Translations under genes and position numbers: made by a program
Part shown: positions 10,237 to 21,677 of the stretch, in pieces
How positions within the stretch are numbered: the stretch's first letter is position 1
How the letters are laid out: every line of letters starts with the position of its first letter
DNA from: Aquatica leii
Taxonomy: Eukaryota; Arthropoda; Insecta; Coleoptera; Lampyridae
DNA length: 64,000 nucleotides
Assembly (NCBI GenBank): GCA_035610365.1
Contig: CM069433.1
Coordinates: 191,464,760-191,528,759, forward strand
Direction of reading: 5' to 3'
Notes under the pieces: model-generated
Told to the model about the DNA's origin: nothing
The model's database searches: none
Seen by the model: the letters and a program-made list of their open reading frames with translations, nothing else

Positions 10237-13200
10237 ATCGCTCTGTTAGAGCAGTTCTGGATCCAGGTTCGCAAGTCTTTGCTATTACTAGCGCAGTGGT
10301 TAAAGGTTTAGGTTTAACTCCCAGCCCTTCTCAGTTACAGATTTCGGGAATTGGACAAATGGGCTCCCGCACTATTGGTACTGCTAACTGTGTAATAAAA
10401 TCTCTTCACTCTTCCGAAATTATCACCGCTACTCCTTACGTACTTTCTTTAATATCTCAAACCCTCCCGTCTGCTCGTCTTTTCGAACAAATCTAAGACA
10501 ACGTCAACTAGCAGATAAATATTTTCATGTACATGGGAAGATATAAATGCTTATCGGAGCTGATCTATTTCCTACAGTCAGTCGAGAGGGTTTCTCTATT
10601 ATTAAAGGGTATCCTTCAATTTTTCCTACTATATTTGGCGACGTTATTGTAGGTCCTGTAAGTCTGGGTTCGTTAACTTCTTCGGCTGTCTCTCTTCTAA
10701 CTCTTCAGTAAATCCTACACACTTCCTCGTCAAGTTCTAGGAAGTAAAACAAAATCCCCGTGGTAAAGATCCGTAACCCTAATGACGAATGGTGCGAACG
10801 CCTGTTTAGTGATACTCATGCCCAAACCTCCGAAGGTCGATATGTCGTAGCTCTACTTCTAAAACCCAACGCTGTCAAGGTAGCTGCTAATTCAAAGTCA
10901 TCCTACACAACCTTTTTCAACTTAGAAAGGCGTTTAATTCGAGAAACTTCCCGCTATGCCGCTTATGAACAATTTATGTCTGAGTATCGAGATTTGGGTC
11001 ACATGTCCGTTGCTACTTCTTCTTCGTCATACGTGCTATCCCATCACTGTGTTTCAAAATGTAGTGAAAAGGGGACGAAGATTCGTGTGGTTTTTAACGG
11101 TTCGTCTTCTCTTCATGGTAAGACTTTAAACGAGCAACTTTTAAGTGGGCCTAAGTTACAAAAAGATATTTTCACTATTCTGATAACTTTTAGGTTAAAT
11201 CCGATCGCGTTGTGTTGTGACATTCGCATGATGTATAGACAAATTTTGTTACGCCGTGAAGATCGTTGTTTACAACACATTTATTGGCGCGAATGGATTC
11301 ATAATACTGTCGTCGAGTATGAACTAAATACGGTAACGTACGGCTTAACTCCTTCAGCTTACCTGGCTTAGCGATGTCTTCAACAATTAGTTGAGGAAGA
11401 AGGATCTCATTACCCGACTGCGTCCGTCGCTATCCTTAAGAATACGTATGTTAATGACGTGATAACCAGTGTCGGCGCCGTCGAGGAGGCACTAATTCTT
11501 CGCACCTAGCTTGTTCGTCTTTTGGAAAAAGGAGGTTTGGAATTGCGCAAATGGTCCAGTAATGTTCCTAAAATTTTAGAAGATCTTCCTGAAGATCATT
11601 TAGAAACTCCTCTAATATTTTCGACCGAGGATAAGTCTCTCAAGATCCTTGACCTGTGCTGGAATAATTGTTTAGACACTTTTTTCTTTCAAGTTCAGCC
11701 CTTTACTTGTGACTGCACCAAAAAAGTTCTTTTTTATATTGCTAGAATATTTGATCCTCTAGAGTTCGTTTCCCTTCTGGTTTTTACAATAAAGCTCGTT
11801 CTACAGCGTATATGGACCGAATGGCTTGATTGAGATGATGTTCTTTGCCCGGTTCTTGCCTCCCAATGGACCAAATTGGTCGACGGTTTGCCTTACCTCT
11901 CTCAAATACACATACCAAGATGCATCTCCCCTTCTTTTCATAAAATCTTACACGTTATTGGATTCTGCGATGCTTCTTAGAAGGGATGTGCCGCTGTTAT
12001 TTACGCCTGCTCTAGTTCCGCTCGACAAATACAATCGTGCCACCTCATAATTGCTAAGTCAAAGCTAGCCCCATTAAAAGTTCTGTCAATTCCAAGACTC
12101 GAACTATATGGAGCGCTCTTGCTGGCGCGGTTTTTTCTATTCGATTAAACCTCTTTTGCCATTGGTATTATTAGAGAAGCTCGCCTTTACACTGATGCTC
12201 AAGTAATTCTTGCGTGGCTCTCTCTTCCTCCGCATCGTCTTCATACCTTTGTCGCAAACCGTATTGTCACTATTCTCGATCTCACTGAACGACAACAATG
12301 GCATCACCTTGATACTCCCGAAAATCCTGCTGATTTAGCCTATCGTGGTGCTACTCCAGCACTTATTTCTAAATTTCCGGTCCCACTATTCTAAGTAAGC
12401 CTTTGTCGCAGTGGCTGTCTCTTGTTTACCGTTTTGGATTCTTCGTTACATGATCTTAAAGTGAGCGCAACTCTTCTTGCTTGCTTTGTACCTTCGCATC
12501 CTTTACTCCCCGTCATCGAACGATTTTCTTCTTTTCTAAAAATGCAACGAACGTTTGCATGGATACTTCGTTTCTTACAAAACACTCAAGCTCGCAACAG
12601 AATTTTTTCTTCTGATAACAAGCTTCTGCCTCTTTCTCCTGCCAAACTACAAAAGGCTACCATGCTTGCGTCCACATAACTAAAACCGCTTATTATAGAG
12701 AAGTGATTGCGCTGCTTCGGCAAGGTAACTGCCTCCCTTCCCCTTTAGAACAGTTCTCACCGTTTATGGATGAGAAGCGTCTCCTTAGGGTGGACGAAAG
12801 CCTAGGCCACTCCGCTTTGTCGTCTTCTTCTCGTCATCCGCTGCTATTACCTCAACAAGCTCATCTCTCCGCTTTTTTGTGTTCATACTATCATGTCGTC
12901 TCTCTTCATTCTGGTCCTCAGACCGTTCAAGCTTTATTACAAACTAAATTCTGGATCATTTCGCTGCGTATTATTCTGAGAAAGCGTATCCGTCAATGCA
13001 TGACGCGTCATAGTTTTAGAGCTAACACGTTCAAGCCAACGATGGCGCCTTTGCCCGCAAATCACGTCAACCAGCGTAGATTATGCAGAACCTGTTACTG
13101 TTAAGGTTAATACTCTTCGTTCGTCTCGTACTACAAAAGGCTATCTATGTATGTTTGTTTGTCTGCACCGGAACCAAAGCTGTACAGAAGCTTTCTTTGC

Positions 13201-13925
13201 TTGATTAGATAGGTTCAACGCACGTCGGAGAATACCATCTCGCATCAGATCGGACTGTGGTCGCAATTTTATTGGCGCAGCTAGACAGCTTGCTGAGCTG
13301 TATGATTTTTTGCGCAAAACAATTATTCATTGTGCGAACGTCTCTCACTTCGTAGTATTTAATGAGTCTTTAATCCTCCATATGCTTCTCATTTTGGAGG
13401 ACTTTGGGAAGTCGCTATTAAGTCCGCTAAGCGTCTGTTATACCGCAAAATTGGTAACACGGCCTTTACATTTGAAGAGTTTTGTACCATATTTTCTCAA
13501 ATCGAAGCGGTATTCGCGCCCTTTCATCTGATACCGCCGAAGCTGCAAACTATTTGAGTCCGGGCTATTTTCTTATTGGCGAGCCTTTGCTATCTTCTCC
13601 TTCTTTTCTAGATACTAATCACTTTACTTTCAAACAACGGTGTCGTCATCAAACAGCATAATACTGTACTTTTGGCGTCGCTGATCTGCTGAATATTTGA
13701 ATACTTTAACTCAACGTACAAAATACTTTCAACATAACCCCAGTCCTCAAGTGGGTGATGTAGTTCTTGTTCAGGATTCCAACCGACCGCTAATGTCATA
13801 GTTATTTGGTCGAGTGACCGCGTTATACCCAGGACCTGATGGTCTCTCTCGGATAGCCACCGTTAAAACAGCAGGTGGTCATCTCGCTTTCGCGGTTAGC
13901 TCCGCTTCCAGGACCCGTTTAAATT
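10237..13925 (+). pseudogene. BEL/Pao pol polyprotein, degenerate
   Basis: Domains follow in BEL/Pao order: protease (AVLDPGSQVFAITS, about 10250; DSG changed to DPG) and LIGADLFP (about 10540). The RT (10760-11371) has CDIRMMYRQILLRREDR and EYELNTVTYGLTPSAYLA, and the catalytic box has decayed to TYVNDV (about 11440). An RNase H-type region ends NPADLAYRG (about 12325-12355). The integrase HHCC region (12703-13104) has HSGPQTVQALLQTKFWII, and the core has DCGRNFIGAARQLAEL (about 13255). The C-terminus reads GRVTALYPGPDGLSRIATVKT (about 13807-13870, broken by stops). Many stops and frameshifts. The gag is missing. Confidence 0.9.
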
Positions 13926-14016
13926 TCTTTCCTTCTTATTTTTTTCTATTTTATTCTTGTTTTATATTTTTTAATTTTCTTTAAAATAGAGCATCGCTCA
14001 TTTTAGGTGGGCGGTA

Positions 14017-14516
14017 TGTTAGCGCGAGCGTTTTTCTATTTAAGTTTTCCGCGAGTTGCAATCACGGTTTTGTGACTTGCTGTCCCCTATTTTAAGTTTC
14101 TATTTGTCACTGTAATTACAAGTTTTTGATAAAGAATAGCACAGTACGTTACTTAGTTTTCACCCGAGTATTTACGCCTCCTTTGTTGCATTTTATTTCG
14201 TTAATTTTTCTTAAATGATAACCGTGCTGTTTAGTGAGTAAATCGTGCGCCCTTTTGTGCGGGCTATAGACTTAACTCCACCATCCAGGGAAAAGTACGA
14301 TCAGAATAAATCAAGCAATCGATAATTTCTGGGTAAATCGAGGCCTTGATTTATTACGAGTTTGGGTGGTTGTGCGCTCCCGATTTTCCAGAAGACTCAA
14401 GATCGTTACCTAAGTAATTTTCTAGTTCGTTTACTAATAATTCGGTAGATTGCTACCGGAAGTCCCTTCCTTTCTTAAACATTAAATACAGTCCGCTGTT
14501 CGACTTCCGTGTGGCC
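14017..14516 (+). repeat. BEL/Pao 3' LTR (right end uncertain)
   Basis: A purine-rich tract (aggtgggcgg) directly precedes TGTTAGCGCGAGCG, the usual start of a BEL/Pao LTR just after the integrase C-terminus. The right boundary is not certain. It is placed where Tc1-like inverted-repeat sequence begins. No matching 5' LTR is present in the window. Confidence 0.55.
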
Positions 14517-14517
14517 G

Positions 14518-15904
14518 AAACACAAAGTCATGATTAAAATTTAAAAACAAAAAACAAAAGCTTAAAAAGTTTTTTCAATGAGTTGCTCCGCCACGATTTG
14601 AAATTCACTTATTTACACGTCTTGGCATGCTATCAAGTGATCCTTAGCTGTTTGTGGTATATCGTCCCAAGCTTCTTGAATCCGTAGCTGGAGATCGTGT
14701 AAATTATCTGGAGGGTGTGGTAAACTACCCAGTCGCCTACTAATCATATCCCATACATGTTCAACGGGAGACAAATCAAGGGATCGAGCAGGCCATGGGA
14801 AGACGGCAATGTTAGCTTCTTCCAAAAACTGTATAGTAGCCTTTGTCGTATGAGGGCGCGGATTATCCTGCTGGAAAATGGGATTTTGCAGCCCCTGAAG
14901 ATATGGAAGCCCAACTGGTTGTAGCACATTAGCAATGTAACCAGCTGCGTTTAAGTTGCCGTCAATAAAGACCAAAGGTGATCTGCTACCATAACATATT
15001 GCACCCCATATCATAACTCCTTGAGTGAGGGCTGTGTTGCGTTCCACAAAAAATGTTGGATTTTTACGTTCTCCAAGTATCCGTCTGACCATCCTACGAC
15101 CATCGTGGACCCACAAGCAAAATTGGGACTAGTCACTAAACACAATTTGATGCCATTCTTGCGCCCAACTAACCCTTTCGTTGGTCCACTCCCGTCTGCG
15201 TAGACGGTGAAGTGGTGTAAGGGTAACACATAAAAATGGACGATATAAACGCAACCTATAAGATCTTAGCCGCGATTAACAGATGACATTGACATTCTGA
15301 GTCCTATACCTCTCATCCAATGATTTGCAATTGATCGAGTTGTTGAAAATCTGTCTTTTGTGGCCAAAACTCTTAAGCGACGTTCTTCGCGATCTGTAGT
15401 CCTCCGAGGACGTCCAGATCCACAGCGACGATGTTCAACCCCTGCCTCGGACCATTTGGACCAACATCTCAATACCGATGAAACATTTCGGTTTACACAA
15501 CGAGCAATTTCTCTTAGCGAAAGTCCGGCCTCTCTCATACTAATAATACGGCCACGTTCAAAATCACTTAATTGGACAAAATGTTGATGTTGACGTACTT
15601 TCGGCATTGTTATCAAGTTCAGAATGAAATTGTAAACAAACAACAATTTGCAAAGTTGAGAATTACTAAATGATCTATTACTTCAAATGTATTGTTACTA
15701 TGTTACTATGGAAACAACAGGAAAAAAACAAAAAACTACTGGCTAGATTTTATTCAAATTTTAATCATCACTTTGTTTCATGAAAATAGACGTTTCCTTA
15801 AAATTTCAATAAATCCGTTCAACAAGTTGTTACATGCAAAAGTTGGAAACAATGTCACTGCCTGAAATGAGGTAACATAAACGATGTTGTGCCGCTGCTC
15901 AGTG
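14518..15904 (-). mobile_element. Tc1-like DNA transposon
   Basis: Inner inverted repeats gaaacacaaagtcatgatt (14517-14535) and, on the opposite strand, gaaacaaagtgatgatt (about 15765-15781) bracket a broken transposase. On the right the sequence continues to CAGTG at 15900-15904, which read inward is CACTGAGCAGCGG and may be the true terminus. The left terminus is then truncated at the BEL/Pao LTR. Confidence 0.7.
14613..15607 (-). pseudogene. Tc1-like transposase (DD34E type), frameshifted
   Basis: The N-terminal half (from ATG at 15607 to about 15266) reads MPKVRQHQHFVQLSDFERGR and then a helix-turn-helix region (AGLSLREIARCVNRNVSSV) plus a second HTH with a GRPRRTT hook. The C-terminal half (15116-14613) has VMIWGAICYGSRSPLVFIDG, then FQQDNPRPHT with the second catalytic Asp (DNARPHT changed to DNPRPHT), then SLDLSPVEHVWD carrying the final Glu. 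The halves are in different frames, with breakage at 15116-15266. The product would cut and paste the element at TA sites. This copy is dead. Confidence 0.88.
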
Positions 15905-18900
15905 GAGACGGGGTGGGTTATATTTTAAAAATTCCGTGATCGCTTGGAAACGAGATTGACATAAAATCGAAATAAAAAGGTAAAAACTCAAAATCGGTTA
16001 GGGCGCCAATCAAGGACACGATGATTGTAGCTTCCGGGCCCCTGATAATCCAAAAGCTCATCTGGTTGGTTACAACCCCTGAACTTACCTCGAGTTGTAA
16101 CTGGCTAAATTCTGAAATGTTCTTAAAAATTTTCGTACGCGGCAGCTGAATGAATAAAAGCTCTTTACAGTTTAACAATTTAACATTTATTGATTGAATA
16201 ATATTAAAAATAAATAATAATAAAAAATAATGAATATTCGACAAATTTGAATAAAAATAATCAATGAAATAAAAAAATTCACAAACGGAATATAAAAATT
16301 CAAATATATATAAAAGAAAATAAAGCGTTAACTTATTTTTCAATAATACACAACAATAATAAAATTCAAGGCCTTGTCCGCATACTTAATCCGCAAATAA
16401 CAAACAAAAATACTAAAATACAAAAGTCATAAAATATGCGTCCGAAACTTTGCTTCGAACTAAACGTTCAAACAAATTATAGTTTACATATCGTTACATT
16501 ATCTTTAATGCATGAATAAGATTTACTTTTACATACACACAAAACAAAATTAATTAATTAAATCGAACTTCACGCAAACACCATCAAGTGTTTCTTGAAA
16601 TAATTAAAGTTAACCGTAATTCAATCGGCTCAAATCAAAGCTTTTAAATCATATCGATCGCGGTTCACTTCACGGTAATAACAAATTCGATAAATACCTT
16701 TACTCAATTGTTTACTCCAGATAAACTGTCGGCCACAGCGGTTCCAGAAGCTACGAAGTTAGATTGAACTCGGGTCGGTCTAGGTGTACAGTAGTCGAAT
16801 ACAAGCTTGGTGGGACCCCCAAACAATAGAATTCCGGCGGAAGATTTATTTCACTACTTAAATGAAATCCGCACAAAAGCGAAGACAGGATTTTTCACAC
16901 AAAACATCGAAAAATAAATCCAAGTCGAACGTGAGTTTTATTATGGATACCATGAAGTTCGTTAAACCGTAAAATTACGAATTTGGAAAATTACTATTTC
17001 CCATCACACCACTCAATTTTCACGGCACCATTTGTTTAACTTCCGCGGTATTGTCTAACGGTAGGGTAAAACACCCCGAACACTTGACTACATTCCGGTA
17101 CCCGGTATTCTTAATTGCGACCAAAGATTGATCCCCCAAAAACAAAATTTTACTCCTTACATCACCTCGTAATCCCACTTAATTCACAAACTTGCGCCGT
17201 AAAATCTTTGTAAAAGATGCAACACTAAACCAAGTAAATTAACAAAGATGAAAAATATAATGCCCAAGTGCGTCTTGTCACGTAGGCCCTCGAAAGAAAG
17301 AAAATGTTCTCACAGAAAACGCTCACTTCGCTAAATTATCAGGTGGCTCGCAAATGAACTCAACATAAACAAAAGTATAAATACCACGAAAAATTGATCA
17401 AATTACCTTCCAAAAGGAAGTCGTAAATTATATAGAGTTGTTATTTTACTGAGATAAACAGAAGTACAAACACTAAATCAAAATCGAAACCACGGAACTT
17501 TATGCATTCAAAAAAAATACCAGTAATAATTGTGAAATAACTATGAAATACAAATAAACTTATATCAAACGTAATAAAATACCGAGCGAAACGTTTTCGA
17601 TGCTAACATCGAACTAATCAATCGAAAAAAAAAACAGAAAACAGAAAATTCAGCCAGATGAACTAATTACGGGGTCTTACATAAAAGATTCACTGCTAAA
17701 ATCCAATGCAGGTTACAAAGTTCTAGGTGTTGCAATTTTTCTGGAAGTTACTGACTTTAAATAAAAAAAATGTTTTTAAAATAACAAAAAACGTTTAAAG
17801 AAAATTTGTAATTTTATTTTGCTACAATGTGTAATACTTAGTCAAAGAAAGTTAATTTCAAAAACTTTTAATTAAATAAATATATGTTACTATTTTATCA
17901 TTTCACAGTTTAAGTCAACTTAATTTCGTTTTCTGACAGTTATTTTAAACAGCAAAAACATTTTTTTCTACTACACCGCGTATGTTACTTGAATACAGCT
18001 TAAGAGCAAAAAACAGTTTTAAATTGTTTTTCTACGAGTTTTAAGACCTACTAAATTTGTTTTATAGTCAGTAATAACTTACACCCTTTTGGGGTTTTAT
18101 TTTAGTTTATATTTTTTTATATTAACAACACAAATTTATTTTAGTAACAATCAATAAACGTATTATTCTCTTTCTATCTAAAATTACATTCCAATTTTTA
18201 TGAATAGAGTCTAACTTTAGATACTCAGCGAAGTGAACTCTAAAAACTTATATATAACTAAAGTGGATACTCCTGTATGTCGACGTTTTTGTAATAGCAG
18301 AAATAACGATGTTTACTTCAAAATACAGTTATAACATATTTTGTACAAAAATCCCATGTTAAAAATAAGACGTAAACAGCGCTTGATTTAAATTTTTTTT
18401 ATGAAACGTTTTAAATTTATTCTGTCAGAGAAAAACGTAAAAGCAAAGCGAATGCTGTGGGAATAACATACTTAAAATGTTGCGAAAACTATTAGAAATG
18501 AAGATAAAAATGACTGACAAACATCGTTAAAATACAAAGTCAAGTTTATGATACAAAAATGACAATAAATGGTAGTATTTTCAAGATAAAGGAAGGTAGT
18601 TACCGAGTTTATTTTTTAACATTATTTTCCAGTTTCCCGTCTGTTTTAATAAAATTATCCTAGTTAATTTTCTTTTGTTTGAAATTAAACGGCTTGTAGT
18701 ATAAAAAAAATTCAAAATAATATTTTAATTTAATCGTATAAGTACGATTAGTTATAAATTACATTTGTAAAATTATCTCGTGAGGCAAATTTATCTCTTT
18801 AAAGCTAATGGGGTAGCATTTATACGAAGACTGGCAAATATTACATAAATCTGGTTAGTTAGGAAGCGCGCACCTTTATTGGCTACCCGCAGCTTATACT

Positions 18901-20552
18901 CTGTAACACGAGAAAATTTAATTTATGCTGTTTTAATTCAAAAAAATATTTTTTTATTTTTAGAGATGTTTCAGCAGTTTTTCTTAATTGGTTTTAAATA
19001 AGAATCAATGACACAAGTATTGATTAAATTTAGAAAAATGTCGATTAAGCTGCGTCGTTAATTACATTAAAACTTGTTTGTACATGTTTTAATAAAAAAG
19101 TTTTATCTAGTTTAATATTCTAATGTATAATACAACACAAACACTTGAGGAAATTGCTTTTTTAAATCGAATGTAAATCGATACTATTATGTAGTCTGAA
19201 ATATTTCTTCAACATTAATAGAAAATTTGTTGTAAAAAACTAACATATAACGTAAATAATTAATCTAATTTTTTCTTTGAAATTAAATTTAAATTCCTAA
19301 GATCAACGAAACGTAACGAGTTTAACTAAAATGCGTAAGACGCCATCTTTTTTTCTATTTACTAGTTTAAGAAACTCGACTGAAATTTGATTGACGATGG
19401 TTATATGAAACGGAACATCCAGAAAGTCATTAATCGTCATTTACTTCCACGTTCCCGAGGGCACCTAAAGACATTTATTTTTCCAGTTTCAATTGAACAA
19501 TGACTTTTCTACCCTACATTTAAAAGGTAACCAATCAGATCAGGATGAAACCCAACAGACAGTTTCTTAAATTGCATCTTCTCTAAAAGTAAATATTTTG
19601 ACACATTAATTTTGAAGTGTATCTGAAAAACTTTGACTGGTTTAGTTTACACTCGTACAATTTGTCGTTGTGTCAATATTAGTATTGTACATACAATGTG
19701 ATTGCGTACTGAAAACTCATTTTCAGCTTCGTTTACAATTAGTTATATAAATAACTTTTATATTAAAGTAATTACAAAAAATATCTACATTCATACGTAG
19801 GTATTGCTGATTAATTTAGATAATTATTAGCTGCAAAAAAATTAATAAAATTGTTTATACAGCAATATAGTTAACGGGTAATTTCCGGCAAAGTACCAAT
19901 TTTGAATCAATTATAATTGAACAAATATTTTTCAAATAAAAAATATTTTAATTCTTTATTTCACCTTTCTTTTAAAAACAACGATTTCTAATAAATTAAT
20001 GATTCTAAAAAGTATCAAAAACTGAACCAATGTTAATGTTAATTAGTGTACCAGTCATACATAATATTTTTAATTCCATAAAAGTTACATCCGAATGTAA
20101 TTATTCTAAATATCCCAATTTCCTTCAAAATCTAAAAATTAATTTCTCTGAAATTTATTTCTTAAAATACACACTGAAATGAAAACCTATTTAATTTGGT
20201 CATTTAATTCAAAACCGAGAAAAGATATATAACTTTAATCTCAACTTAAAGCAGATAACCGTTAATAATTCGGTGGTACTCAATGTGCTAATTATAAGAT
20301 AATTAACAAATTCACAGATGTCGCAAATTTTGCAATTATCGAAAGGTGCTGAAAACAAACACAATATTACCTACGTAATATAATGAACAAGGTTTTCAAA
20401 AATAAGAATGCATACATAAATAAAAAAAAATAAAAAACACAAATAACTAGTATTCTAGGTACATATTAAACGAAAATATGCATGTTATGCGAGGATTAGG
20501 TCGAAAAATTGCGATTCAAGTCCACTGACTCACTTTTTGCTGGCCTAGATAC
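15905..20552. other. AT-rich region without recognisable genes
   Basis: 15.9-17.7 kb is less monotonous, with patches of balanced base composition near 15.9-16.1 and 16.7-17.2 kb that may be old LTR or terminal-repeat material, but no protein homology could be read. From 17.7 kb to the Gypsy LTR there is only AT-rich sequence. The long open frame on the minus strand at 15918-16343 is low-complexity. Confidence 0.6.
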
Positions 20553-21020
20553 TGTTACAATTTATTTATTAATAACTAATTTATTTAAACGATTAAAAAT
20601 TATGTTTACTTATTCTAGAAATATATACACTTTTAAATTAACCGAACTAATTAAATCTAATAATATTTAATGAAAACACTTACAGTATATTTATGTATAA
20701 CCGTTGTATAACACTATCACTTAAGATAAGATAACGTCCTCGGATTTCACACTTGTTTACACTAAAAATCACGAACACGATTATTCTCGGTCAATTTATC
20801 TAGACACACGCGTGCTAACGATTTATTTCCACTTGATAATCTTCTTAACACTGATGTATTCACATTCCAGCAATAACTGACCTACGATCTGTCTCGTCGC
20901 TATATATAGACATACGGAAATCCTTCTCGATCGTTCCCTATTTTTCGCTATCTCTTCTAGAAAATAGATAACAGCTTCTAAAAGGCTCTTGCGTTTGTAA
21001 ATAATTTCTCGAACGTTTCA
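20553..21020 (-). repeat. Gypsy 3' LTR
   Basis: In the minus orientation it starts TGAAACGTTCGAGAAATT and ends TGTAACA. It aligns along its length with 26701-27164. A TATA-like run (tatatata, about 20900) lies inside. The end of ORF3 (stop at 20938) falls within this LTR. Confidence 0.9.
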
Positions 21021-21591
21021 CTGCCCCCTTCTTAGGACTGTTCTGTTCCAGAACAGGAGACTGGATGCGACACCGGTAAAAGGGATCTTGGCGATAGCGG
21101 CAGCTTCCTCCATTTCGGCAACTTCCTTGACCATAAAAGTAACAGTTAATGGACTTTTCCTGACCCAATACTCTCCTCGGTTGGTAACTACAGACCAACA
21201 CTTGAATGCCTGTTCCTCGGAAGACGACCTCCAACATGTTTCGAACTGTCCTCCAATTCAGTTGATCTAAGCCACAACCAAGCTTGGGTACTGCCAATTT
21301 CTTAACATGATGGATCTCCATTTTTCTTTTGAGAGTCCATAATGTTCGCCACAGATCTTTGTATAACGGCTTGACACGTGAGTATTTCTTGGTGACCAAA
21401 TAGAAAACGAAGCGAAACTTCTTTTTAAACACGACTGCAACCCCTTTGGACATGTCAAGGTCCTCGCTCACGCAATGTGCGATGGCGTAATCTTTTTGTG
21501 TCTGGAACAGGTCTTGTTGTTCCTCGGTGGTAACTCCGAAACTAGCTTTTCCAGAACCTCCGTATAAGTTCATAAACTTCTCGAACTCCAT
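20938..21591 (-). CDS. ORF3: TARG1/OARD1-like macrodomain protein with CCCH-like zinc finger
   Basis: A 217-codon ORF in its own frame, 87 bp after the end of pol. Residues 27-45 (QDLF...AIAHCVSEDLDM) match the ADP-ribose-binding start of the macrodomain, residues 64-80 (YLVTKKYSRVKPLYKDL) and 99-116 (LAVPKLGCGLDQLNW) the rest. In human TARG1 a Lys in the TKK segment and the Asp of GCGLD are catalytic; both are present here (K68/K69, D109). Such enzymes remove ADP-ribose from acidic residues and deacetylate O-acetyl-ADP-ribose. About 20-25 residues usual between the KKKF and YL-TKK blocks are missing. Residues 150-168 form C-x7-C-x5-C-x3-Q, a CCCH finger with the last ligand His replaced by Gln. 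Expression would need splicing or reinitiation, which is not visible. The last ~27 codons lie in the LTR. Confidence 0.85.
   Translation of the reverse strand: MEFEKFMNLYGGSGKASFGVTTEEQQDLFQTQKDYAIAHCVSEDLDMSKGVAVVFKKKFRFVFYLVTKKYSRVKPLYKDLWRTLWTLKRKMEIHHVKKLAVPKLGCGLDQLNWRTVRNMLEVVFRGTGIQVLVCSYQPRRVLGQEKSINCYFYGQGSCRNGGSCRYRQDPFYRCRIQSPVLEQNSPKKGAVKRSRNYLQTQEPFRSCYLFSRRDSEK
21021..21034 (-). promoter_or_regulatory. polypurine tract of the Gypsy element
   Basis: Read on the minus strand, AAGAAGGGGGCAG directly abuts the TG of the 3' LTR. This is the expected primer site for plus-strand DNA synthesis. It lies inside the coding sequence of ORF3. Confidence 0.8.
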
Positions 21592-21677
21592 TTCTTCGAT
21601 TGGATTCCTGGTTCTGCTACTTATTACTCTGGTTCGGACCTGAACTTGCGCATTGTGGTTATCGCCAGCAAACGGGG

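Noticed and set aside
15918..16343. 141-codon minus-strand frame rich in Phe, Leu and Tyr
   Set aside because: It is a translation of low-complexity AT-rich DNA. The hydrophobic composition comes from T-rich codons, and no motif is visible.
20938..21591. ORF3 of the Gypsy element as an envelope gene
   Set aside because: It has no signal peptide, transmembrane segment or furin-like site, and macrodomain blocks are clear.
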